Source of the DNA: Poteriospumella lacustris
Lineage: Eukaryota > Sar > Chrysophyceae > Chromulinales > Dinobryaceae
Assembly: GCA_008000375.1 (NCBI GenBank)
Contig: SMOI01000204.1
Coordinates: 1-59,302, forward strand
Length of the DNA stretch: 59,302 nucleotides
Reading direction: 5' to 3'
Below the pieces are notes generated by a model that saw only the letters and a program-made list of their open reading frames with translations, ran no database searches and was not told the DNA's origin. The position numbers and the translations under genes are program-made. Shown here piece by piece: positions 34,501 to 44,200 of this stretch. Within the stretch, counting starts at the first letter, position 1. Each line of letters opens with the position of its first letter.

Positions 34501-35170
34501 ACAACACATCGAATTGCCCCAACAACTCCATTTCCACGACTTCCGTGATGTTGATGACGACTTGCTGTGCCTTCTGAACGTCCTCAGAGTTGATATCGAA
34601 GAGGATTTTCTTGAGGTCGTACAGGACCTGAGACAGGTAGTACCAATCTTGAGTCCGCAACGCCTCTGGCAACGTCTCCCGTAGCTTCTCGGCATTCATT
34701 TTCAAGACATCTGAATACATCCCTTCGGGTGCATGTTCAAATTCCTTGATGTACTTCATCAGATCGATCGATTTCTTGATGTTCAACCGTTCGCGTTCCG
34801 AATTCGCCAATTTGTTGCCCACACGGACCGCACCGTCACTGGCCGATTGAAAATCTTCTTTGACTTCTTCTACCGCATTTTCTACATCGATCAGTTTCTG
34901 GGATTGCTCATCAAGTTCTTCCAACAGAAACGTCTCGGTGCTCAAGGCATTGCGTTGAAGCATGTAGATTTCGCTTTCGATTTCATTCGTCAAGTCCGTG
35001 ATATCTGACGTGATTCGATCGAAATAGGAAAACAAACGCCCTTCCAAATCAGTAGTTTCCAAAGATACTTCGTTGTTGGTTTGTGCAAATAAGAAACTGA
35101 TCGGATCGTAGGAAGGATTGCTGAAGTTACGGCGCAGTCTTTCTCGTTCCAATGCCGCACCGCTCATCAT
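31559..35170 (-). CDS. Sec10-like exocyst subunit (EXOC5)
   Basis: 1,203 residues in one exon, starting MMSGAALERERLRRNF. The exocyst tethers secretory vesicles to the plasma membrane, and Sec10 is its elongated helical subunit. The N-terminal ~110 residues are coiled coil, then IDLMKYIKEFEHAPEG and ARTLAECLHLFNNGQSLHKR match the spacing of Sec10 helices. QQFVGVLIAHLRRQTISIDG near the C-terminus recalls the end of the family domain. It is much longer than typical (700-870 residues) because of inserted Ser/Ala/Gly-rich loops (~310-350, 470-540) and a ~150-residue tail ending KNMFQKVTSFFR. Another CATCHR-family tether is possible if the family call is wrong. Confidence 0.7.
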   Translation of the reverse strand: MMSGAALERERLRRNFSNPSYDPISFLFAQTNNEVSLETTDLEGRLFSYFDRITSDITDLTNEIESEIYMLQRNALSTETFLLEELDEQSQKLIDVENAVEEVKEDFQSASDGAVRVGNKLANSERERLNIKKSIDLMKYIKEFEHAPEGMYSDVLKMNAEKLRETLPEALRTQDWYYLSQVLYDLKKILFDINSEDVQKAQQVVINITEVVEMELLGQFDVLLDELMENQENPGVIGRARTLAECLHLFNNGQSLHKRYIFSVVEKRIPSDAFLESHKEKDNLFTKVTRAIKKHGRKLKLPPGLDALAAKGQFDEDDEASDASSSGASASDDEESDRDRETFLDGIHQYQAGDSSLQLLDHLSRLFTMINRVCVEQFSIIKKVFPTHTIPRVTRQLIQRIFNDPAFGIQARIDAILNPQPPAPALSLSDYLDALLTVREKLSALNVLLLECAADASMIGMGSEVLSMRKAKKEIAAGPSGPRSRSGSGRSRAASRVSINLGTSAANALTSSSSPVPTGAGGTTADALAELYLEDQEHENEEKLKSDAEIRDFFYEQSSQVLVNYLHDYFDKETMHVRNQYVALLRKAVDEHGQPANGQGKVSAGTVLQLPHFRAERMKSIEQIATTVANRKFLDSIFNVTTDAVTRMESIGRDDKKLPNHVKDLYLLQLGFIAEGLMLPWSKASITMLLRLAGSKPQNSALPSIEALPSLVALTYGKHRLNTHFNDIFQRPLSASPNLIAACKEAKKKYFALIRRTANEMLFAWTLCVAAHFDKLWLTLQGKYDYNPILDGLGAAAVAVAAVATNNNMNGLLAGPLMGGKSRFNFNNVTGPTAACDAVCKAFIQVTHAMRRYEQDFVDFDLNSLFWRPMGQQFVGVLIAHLRRQTISIDGARQLRRDLEEYRHITALMNSAETSDMIVCLEEIVSVFEATSGEEVVRVVTEELRHLDTAVVLGLVRVRADFNSVLTGSNSSWAKALSSKYLNYKWDTMMPWEGRKAVTIVSFREAMNSAYSTKMGPKTLRRSGNAMPNVYINEAMRLRHLLPPPPPKDDPANAFATAVANSAPQGSRTISLDLRALETGHKQIIERHIREAELQALEAQQQQQLTGSDEQQRMSRFLPTRPDEETSFGNGKHGAINDAANGNAARTVSTNGMGYAGPNALPQRRASGPNTANPANNGPSSGGNSVSSPTVKNMFQKVTSFFR

Positions 35171-35545
35171 TTTAAATTCTCGTCCTCAATCCGACACACC
35201 CAACCAAGCGAAGAACGAATCAAACAACCACTGAAGTAGATATGGAATGGAATGTGGCAAATAGACCTCTCAGTCAGACGTCCAACGACGATCGATCGAT
35301 GCGACGGATCCTCGTCGACCCAACTGGAACTCCAAACTGGCGTTTCGGACTTTTCGATTGTTGGATTTAGCGACCAAACTATTTGTCGATGGATGTACAT
35401 AATGTGGGTAAGGAACAGAAAGTAGTGTACATTCCAGACAAGAGTACGCGGCGACGATGATCGATCGGGGAATCGAGGTATCGATCGATGAACGTTTGGT
35501 TGGTTTGACCGCTTGAAAGTATGCTAATCACATGGCAACAAATGA
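35171..35545. promoter_or_regulatory. Divergent promoter with repeated ATCGATCG palindromes
   Basis: 375 bp between the Sec10-like and PC-esterase-like starts. The palindrome ATCGATCG occurs three times: 35291-35298 (extended to ATCGATCGAT, 35291-35300), 35460-35467 and 35480-35487 (extended to ATCGATCGAT, 35480-35489). Such density in so short a span suggests a binding site, though its factor is unknown. Confidence 0.45.
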
Positions 35546-36895
35546 ATGCGAGCGATCCAAATGACAAGGACGATGCTGATAGCCTTGTGGTTCGTCCTCC
35601 TGGTTGCCACCGCCACAGAGGTCATCTATGACTGGGGACCAATGCAAGAAGAAAGCATCAATCGGTATTACTTTCCATACGAGCGATGTGTATTGGGTTT
35701 GAGTGATGCAGACTATGATAAATCAGCGACCATCTTCAAGCAGCCAGCGTGTATGCATCATCTGAACACTGATTCCCTTCTGATGTCGAAGATATCGGAT
35801 CGATGTTGGCTTGGAGGCAAGCAACAGCGTCAGGACGATGGAATCTGTGTGGGTAATACGGGAGGGTCCGATGTGATCCGCGGGAGGAAGAAGTACCGCT
35901 GTTACAGCCTGTCCGAACGACCCAGTCTGCTGTACGGCTGGCACGGTCTCCCACCGGCGCAGCATTCACCAGCGGTGGATCTCATGAACGCCGTGTTGGA
36001 TAAATCCTTCGAATTGATCATTTTCGTGGGTGATAGTATGGCCAATCAGCTTGGGCAGCGTCTTCTCTGTAGTGCCCTCCGCAGCAATCTCTCGGTGACC
36101 GAGTACGGCAAGTTCTTCTCGATGCCTTCCACCGGCGCCTCGGCCAAAATAGCCCACATACCGTCGTCCTCCCGTGCCTCCTCCTCCACCAATAACAACG
36201 GGCGTAGTTTACACCTGTCATCGTATCGTTTGCACAATGGGTTGGGCTGTACGACGCTACATGAGCGTCAGAGCGGTTCGATTCCGGGCGTATCGAAAGA
36301 ATGCACCTCGCCGGATGGTGTCGTCGACCCGGTGTGTGTACGTCGTGTGCAGAGTGAGTTTATCTATTCCAGAACAGCGTCCGGCTTTCGTTTAGGTCCC
36401 AAGTGGAAGAACACGCTACATGTCTTCGTCTTACCCATCAAACTCAAATTCGAATGGGAATATGTGCCGTTGTGCAAGGCTCTGTTGGAGGTGGCTCAGC
36501 AAATGAAGGCGTCGCGGAGTTCTCTGGTGGTTGTCTCTCCCTTTGCACAGCATTTCAAATCCCACCCCATTGGGTTGTACGAGAATTTCACGAAACCTGC
36601 GTACGACGAGCGCAGCTGCGGTCCGCACCAAACGAATCACTCGCGATCGCTGTCGTTTCAGCATCCGGAAAGCGAACGCTTCCTGCGTACGATGGATACC
36701 CTCGATCCTCACTGGCGGGATCACGTAGGGTTCTTCAATCTCTTTCCCTGGACGACCCCGATGCATGATCTCCACAGCGAGGGGCATTCAACGGGCTGGT
36801 CCGTCGATTGTACCCATTTCATCTTCCAACCGACGATGTTCGACGCCATCTGGGTCGCGTTCCGTACGTTTGTCACACGGACCATATCGTTGTAA
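35546..36895 (+). CDS. Secreted PC-esterase/SGNH-like protein
   Basis: 449 residues, one exon. An N-terminal signal peptide or anchor is clear (TMLIALWFVLLVATATEV, residues ~9-26). The catalytic pair expected for PC-esterase/TBL-type acyltransferases is present: GDS at residues 162-164 (IIFVGDSMANQLG) and DxxH at 421-424 (VDCTHF). These enzymes add or remove O-acetyl groups on surface glycans. The Cys-rich first 120 residues may form the disulfide-bonded TBL-like portion. The length agrees with the family (about 400-500). The actual substrate, a wall or surface polysaccharide, is inference. A second in-frame Met at residue 6 could be used instead. Confidence 0.68.
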   Translation: MRAIQMTRTMLIALWFVLLVATATEVIYDWGPMQEESINRYYFPYERCVLGLSDADYDKSATIFKQPACMHHLNTDSLLMSKISDRCWLGGKQQRQDDGICVGNTGGSDVIRGRKKYRCYSLSERPSLLYGWHGLPPAQHSPAVDLMNAVLDKSFELIIFVGDSMANQLGQRLLCSALRSNLSVTEYGKFFSMPSTGASAKIAHIPSSSRASSSTNNNGRSLHLSSYRLHNGLGCTTLHERQSGSIPGVSKECTSPDGVVDPVCVRRVQSEFIYSRTASGFRLGPKWKNTLHVFVLPIKLKFEWEYVPLCKALLEVAQQMKASRSSLVVVSPFAQHFKSHPIGLYENFTKPAYDERSCGPHQTNHSRSLSFQHPESERFLRTMDTLDPHWRDHVGFFNLFPWTTPMHDLHSEGHSTGWSVDCTHFIFQPTMFDAIWVAFRTFVTRTISL

Positions 36896-37103
36896 TCATT
36901 CGTCCTTTGTGTGTTCTCTGTGCGATGTTTGTGTGTTCTCTGTTTGTTTTGGCGATGTAGTGTGTGGTCTGTAGCTGTAGCGGTGTGTCTGTGTTCATTT
37001 CATGGTAGTTGGTTTTGTACATAACGAGCACCTCCGGGGGCACCTATCTACCGTTGATTGGCGGTACGTCTCTTGTACATACACCACTGTACACGGTCAC
37101 CAT

Positions 37104-40100
37104 TTAGGAGAGATCGATACCGATGTCCGTCGCGGCGTACAGGGCTTCCAAATAGAGCAATAGCTTTTGTTTCACGCGTAGGTCGGTGTCGACCGGTCGT
37201 AAGTGGTCCACGCCATGGCGCGCGGCTTCTTCCGCAGCGTCCAACACCCCCACCGTCGCCGAGAACTTGCTCAACTGTACACCACACACACCGCACACAT
37301 CCGTCAGTACATCCACACCAATCAATACACGGGCGTTCTGTTTTACCTGTCGATGACGAGCAGACGAAGCAGAGGCGACACTGCCGCGAGACTCGTCCAC
37401 GCCACCGCCGTTCGCGCCACTGGCCGACGACGCACCACCGCCGCCGCCGCCGCCACCGGTCGATGTCGACGAGGTCATTTCTTGAATCTTCTCCACCACC
37501 TTACGCAACAAATGCAACAAGCGACGTATCTGTCGCCAACAGTGTTGACTTAAGACGTTGAGGGCATCCAGACGCGAGATACCCGCCGCTCGGTCGAAGT
37601 CACGTCGAATGGTGTCCCAGTCGGGTTCGACGGGTCGACCCGCCACCGTCGCAGCGATCGGCTGCTTGGCGGTGAGGGCAGAGGCAGACGAGGGCGGTGC
37701 AGTGGAATGGGGCTTTGCCGTAGTTGCAGCCGCTGTGGCTGTGGCTGCGGATGGCGGCGGTGCACGCGATGTTGACGCTGGGGCAGCTGCAGCGGGGGCC
37801 GATGTCATGCGTCGCGCAGCGAGGCGACGGGCAGCGTCACGCGCATTGGCGGTGGCGGCAATCGACACTTTACCGGCAGCGCCACCGCTTTCACTGGTCG
37901 CTTTGGTAGTAGCAGCCGCAGCCGCAGCAGCAACAGCAGCCGCTGACGCTGGTGCCCCCGTTGTCCTCGCAGGGGTCACCGCCGCCGGTGTACTTCGCGT
38001 CGTCACGGCGGTAGACGTCGCCACAGTCGCTTCATAGACAGCCAGTTGTCGCATGTACTCACGCTTGCCATGCTTGCGAATGGCTTGCCACCGGACCTCG
38101 TGACGCTCACGTTCCATCACGATCTACAGTGTATACACAATCAGTACAAGATGAGAACGATACATCGACGATATATACAGCGCCTAGCGCGAACGAGAAA
38201 GAACGTACAATGTGTTCGATGTTGTGCATGCCCACGACCCGGGCCGCCGGTTGTTGCAGGGCCTCCGCGAGAATCGTCGTGACGTAAGCAAAGGCGTTGT
38301 CCGTATGCAACAGCGAATGTTCCGGTTGGTTGGTCCATTCGGTGGTCTTCAAGCTCAGCAAATGCCGCAGGACGCGAATGCCCCGCGCGAAGAGCACCGT
38401 TTGGTGGAAGAGCACCTCGCGGGCGGCTTGTGCGGCCCCCAGGGGCTGCGTGGTGTGCACGTGTGCCAAGTTCCAGGGGGACAACGCCACGGGGGTGATA
38501 CGCGCCAAGAAATCGCGTTGGAAGCCCACGCGGTCGTCTGGGTGCGCAGCATTGTCGTCGCCGTCGTCGTGATCGTCGCCGTCGGCAGCTGCGTCGCCGA
38601 GGGAGGCGCCGGCATTGGGATCGCGCGTGTCCGCCGGGGCAGCGGCGTCGTGGACGCTGGCAGTGCCCAGTGCTGCCTGCAGTTGTTGCAGGTGCTGCTG
38701 CTCCGCGAGCTGCAGCGCCTGGCGGAGGATGTCCTGCGCCGTGGGCAGCAGCAGCGCCTTGCCGCCACCGGCGGTCGGCGCATGCGCCGCGGCACCGCGT
38801 TTGCTGCCCAGCAGCGACGTGGCTGCGGCCGCGGTGGATGGGGCCTGACGACCATTTCGCGTCGCCAGAGAGGAAGCCCCCGCCGCCACCGCCGCCGCGG
38901 CAGCGGATGCGGTCGTCGCGGTCGCTCCGGGCACCGGCTCGTGCAAGACGCGCGGGTAACTGGCGGCCAACGACTGCGTCGCCACGCGCAACGTGACGCG
39001 GACAACTTCTTGTTCCTGCTGCTGCGCCGTCAGTGCCGAGGCGAAGAGCGAGGCAATCAAACCGCCGCCATCGGACGCGGACGACGATGGGGTCGCCGTC
39101 GGTTTCGCCGTCGCAGCGGTCGAGGTCGAGGAGCGAAACAGCGGCACGTACACGTAGAATGCCGAGGGGAACCGTGTGAAGTCCACGTGGGTACGGTCCA
39201 AGTGCCGTCTCACGGCTCGCGTCGACCATTTCACCTTCGGAACCGCCGCCGCTGTCGAGGGGCGGCGATGTTTGCGACTGTCGACGATCTCGTTGAGGTC
39301 TTGGCTCTGGATCACCTCGTTGTCTTCGTCGTCGTCGCCGTCGTCGTCCTCCCCCCGCTGCTGCTGCTGCTGCAGCCCATCGATCACCCCGCCGCCACCA
39401 CCGTCGATTTCGTCGTCTTCGGCGTCGCTGGCGCCGCGGTCGTCATCGTTGCCGTCGTCGTCGTCGCCGTTGTCGTGGCTGCCCCGACGCCGCCCGCGAT
39501 CGCCTTTCTCTTCGCCGTGTTCCCCGTCGCGGTCGCGGTCGCGGTCGTCTGTCGCCTTCGCCTTGTCGGTGAACACGTGGCCATCGTCGCGACTGGCGTC
39601 GACCACGTCGGCGACGCACAGCGGGTGCAGCTGGACGAAGCGCAGCGTCTGGCGACTGTCCTCGAAGGTGAGACGCGACGGCTGCGGGAGGCCCCGCGGT
39701 AGAGGCGGTGTAGGTGGCAAGAGCGAGGCGATCTCTTGGGGATGAACGAGGCCGTGCAACAGGTCCGTTCGCCCCGCCGACGCCGCGGGTGACGCGGCGG
39801 TGGTCGTTGTCGCCGCCATCGTCGTCGGATCCGCCGCAGTCGCTGCGGCGCCGTCGGCGGTCGGACCTGCTGCGCCACCAGTCGCCGCCGCAGTGACAGC
39901 AGCAGCGGTGGTGGTTCGAATCGACGACGCCGCGACCGAAGCGGCCATCGCCCCGACGTCGTAGTGAGGCGGCACGACGGTGAACTCGGGCCACGTCGTC
40001 GTCAGTCGATGCATCAACGACGCGACATGCAACGGGTGCTGCAGGTGCGCGGCATGGCCCGTGCGCGCGTAGTCCGCCACGGCGTGTTGCGCCGTTTGCA

Positions 40101-41235
40101 CGTAGTGCAGGTAGTAGTCCCGACAGGCGGCGTAGGCCGCCATGTCGAGCTTCACCACGAACCATTGTTCGTACAGCCCGTTCGCGTGCGCCGTCATCGT
40201 CGACGTGACGATGTCCGCGCGCAGGAGAATCAGCGGGTCGAAGCAGTGACGCAACGCGTCGACGGTGAAGAGCAACGGCACCGAGGCGGTGAAGTGCACC
40301 GCGACGTACGACGTCGGCAGCCGCACGTCCCGGTCGAACTTGAGCTTCTCGTGGATCTTGGCGTGCATACGGTGCAGCTCCTTCTTCAACGTGTGGGTGC
40401 GCTGCGGCGACGCGAGCAAGATCGACGGGGAGGTCAACGACGACGACGAGGCCGCGACTGCTGGTGCGGTAGCGGTGGTCGGGTGGGACGGAACCGGCGA
40501 CGCTGCGCTATTTGCGGCAGCAGCAGCGGCGGCGGCGGCGGCTGTTGTCGTGGCGGACGGCAGCGGTGGAGGCGGTGGCAGCTGCTTGCGAAAGCGAGCG
40601 GTGCCGAGGGGGCTATGCATGGGGCTGAGCGCCCCCGTCGGGGTGGGAGCCGCCAGTCCTGCGCCGCCTGCACCGCCAGCGAGGTGGTGCGCACTGCCAC
40701 TACCTGGTCCACCGGCGCCATGGGCTGCTGCCGCCGCCGCTGCTGCAGCGCCTTTGACGAAGAGACCCGCCTGCAGCAGACTCTTCGCCGGCGAACCGGC
40801 CAACGGTGTCGTCGCTGTGGCCGTCGCCGCCGCCGCCGCCGCTGCATCGAACGTGAACACGCGCGATCGGTCGGTGGCGGTCGTCGAGGCCAACGGACTG
40901 AACATCGACGTGCCCGGCGCCGGTGTTGCTGGTGGCAGGGGCGACAGCAGCCCCACCGACGGCTCTGTCGGCGGCGGCAGGTGGTACACCACCTGCTGCT
41001 GATGCTGCTGCTGCCAGTCGATGACGACGCTGTAGAAGTCGACCAGCTTCGCCGCCAGTTCCCAGTAACCCGTCGTCAGCAACTGCGTCACGGCGTCGCG
41101 TAGGCTCTGCACCTCTTTGTCTTGCAGCTGCACCTGCCATTTCATCGCCATGGCGTCGCCACCGCCGCCGGTGACGACGGAGGGGTCCGAAGCGCCGAGA
41201 CTGTGCACAAAGGCGGCCATGAGCGTCGTCATTTC

Positions 41236-41277
<42 letters not shown>

Positions 41278-44200
41278 CGCAGACGCTGCCGTCGCCGCTG
41301 CTGCTGCACCGTTGGTCGCCAGCAATCGCAAGCGCAGGGCGTTGACGTTGAGATACACGAGGAACTGCCAGACGGACACGAAGGCGTACTCCGACCGCCC
41401 GGAGAAATGGGCCCAGGTGAACGCGTTGTCCTCCAAGATCGGGGCGTCGGCGCCGTCGTCCATGCTCACCGCACCGTTCTTCAACGTGCGAATCCGCACA
41501 AACGGCGCGAACAGCCGCTTCAAGGCGGCCAGTTGCCGTTGCCATTGCGCCAGGCGGTGGGCTAAGCGCAGCGTATCGCGAGGATCGGTCGCCGTTGCAC
41601 GCGAGTCGACGACGAGGCCGTTCTCGGTGAGCACCAACGGCACGGCCCCCGCGATGGCCAGCAGTTGTTGACACAGCGGACGCTCCACGGGAGACGCGAT
41701 GGCGGGTACGGCCGCACGTCGGGCCATGGCCGTGGTGCGCAGCTGGAGCAGCCAGTGCTGTGTCTCGGTGAAGAGACTGGCGGCAGAGACGTCAGCAGCA
41801 GCAGCATCACCGTCCGCGAGTGCGAGCGCATCTTCGTGGGCCATGCGCAGCGCCTCGACGACATCGACCAGCAGCGCATGCACCGCCAACGAGGTCGTGG
41901 CATCGGTGGCAGCGGGGGCGTCCGACGCCATTGCCTCCGGTGACAGTGACGGTGACGGCGACGCGAGCAGTTCGCGGGCCAACGCCATGAGACTGGTCCC
42001 GGCGGCGTCGGCGGGGAAATCGATGCGACTCAAGTGACTCAACGTCGTCGACAAATGCTGCCGGAAGTACACGTGCATCTGCTGCCGCAATCGACGCAAC
42101 CATCGACGAGTACTCACCGCCGCCGCCGTCACAGCGTGACTGGGCCGGCGGTGGCGGTCTTCTTCTTGGGCGGCGAGCAGATCGATGGGTCGGACGTCGA
42201 CGACTTCCAAGAGACTGCCGAGCAGCTGCAGCCGGGCCGCTTGCCAGCTGGCACTGCCCGCTTCGTCACACGGATGATCGGGCAGGGCATACAACCGCAA
42301 CAACAGCTGCCACGTGCGTTGGAAGTGCTGTTGTAGGTGGAGTGGGGTGCACCAGACGTTGGCCAGGCTCTGCGACGAGGCGTCCAACGCGGTCACCATG
42401 GCGAAGAGATGCGGAATCCCCGCGAGGTGCTTCCAGACAACGACGGCGCTCTCCAGACACTGGTAGAGGGCATCAATATGCGGCGCACCAGGCCCGCTGT
42501 TTCTGCTGCTGGCAGACGGATCGGCGAACGACGACGACGACGACGACGACGCCGCCGGCGGCAACAGACTGAAGATCTCATCGACGATCGTGTGGACACA
42601 CGCCAACAGCCCGTCGCGTAGCTGACGCGCATGCTCCATCAACTCTACGAGCGACGGCTGTGCACGTTGATGCTGCTCTGCGGTGGACGCCGAGGGGGGA
42701 ACACGCAGGCGATGCAGCACGTGGTCGGTGACCATCCGACCGAAGGCGAGGTAGAACGCGAGCGACAGATACATGTCCTGCAGGATGGCGGGCACGTCGA
42801 CCACGACCCCGTCCCGGCTTCCTGCGGGTCTGGGCTGTACGGCCGCCGTTGTGGCATTGCTATTGCTGTTGCTGGAGATGGTCGCAGCTGCACCGCCGCC
42901 GCCGCCGCCGCCGCCACCGCCACCGCCGTCACGTTTGCACAGGGCCGCGTAGTACACCCGATCGATACAACAGACGAGATCCACCAGGGACAACAGCCCC
43001 TGGCGGACATCGTCATGGGTACTGCTGGGGCCCGCGAAATACACCTGCAGGCTGATGTTGATCGACGTCGGTCGGAAGGCCGTCGGGGCGTTGACGACGC
43101 TGTACAGGACGCTGTGGAGATACGTCTTCAACTGCACGGCGGTGACGTGCTCTTGTTCGTTCAGGACATCGGATCGCTTCAGCAGCAAGAGAAACAAATG
43201 CAACAGACACGTGAAGCATGGCGAGGCGTCTTGAATCGCCCGCAATAACCGCGAACCCGTCGTGGTCTGTTGTTGGGCGGGATGGGTAGACGAAGCCGCC
43301 AGTGACGCGAGGGACATCGACACCTTGGCCGTGGCGGTGGCAGAGGGAGTCCCCGTTGTCGTAGGGATCGCCGATGAGGAGGACGACGATGGCGGTGGTG
43401 ACATCGGAGGGAAGTCATCGAGGGACAATGCCCGACCCGAGAGACCCAACGGTCGTGGCATCGACGATGACGGCGGTGGCGGTGGCGTTTTCAGGGTCGA
43501 TTTCGGTCGAAGTGGCGACATAATCGTCGCGAAATCCGGTTCTTCGACGGCGGCCGTGTCGTGGCTGCTGGGCACAGGATCTACGACCGACGCAAACGCC
43601 GCCACTGTTGTTGTTGATGTTGCCGAGGCAGTGGATTCACCAGGAGGGATACGTGCGAGGGCTTGGATGTCCTCGTAGAAATACGGCCAGTGCATCTGCT
43701 TCCGAATGGTCTTCACCATCTTCTGGTCGTACGCGAGGCCCAGCATCTTCGTCAAGCTGGCGATCAAGACGGAGATCAATTCACAGAGAAAGAAATTGAC
43801 CCGTTCATCGTGTAAGCGACGATCCTTGGCCATGCCATCTTGCATCGTCGCGACGTGACGCATGATCCAGTGGACATTCTCCAACGCCTGCGTCATCATG
43901 TCCGTATGCAGCCGCGCGAGACCACTGTAATAGACTTGCAAGATGCCCAACGACGACGTCTGCCAGAGCAACTGTTCAAGACACAACGACAACAGACGAT
44001 GACGGATCGAGGGGTCGATCGTGGGGACACAACGATCCCAGCTGTCCCAGAGCGTGGTCACGGTGTCCTTCGTGACGTGGCAATCGTCCACCATCATTCG
44101 ATTGTGCTCGTCGGTGTGGGGCAAGACGCGACTGAGGTATTTGACGAGGACCTGAACGTGACGAGACACCGTCAGAAACAACTCGTCGATGGTGGCGCTG

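Noticed and set aside
39918-39929. GGTTCGAATCGA resembling a tRNA B box
   Set aside because: It lies inside coding sequence of the giant gene with no A box or cloverleaf around it.
38212-41674. Several long plus- and minus-strand frames overlapping the giant gene
   Set aside because: They are Arg- and Val-rich shadows of the GC-rich giant exon, with no start context, splice pattern or domain.
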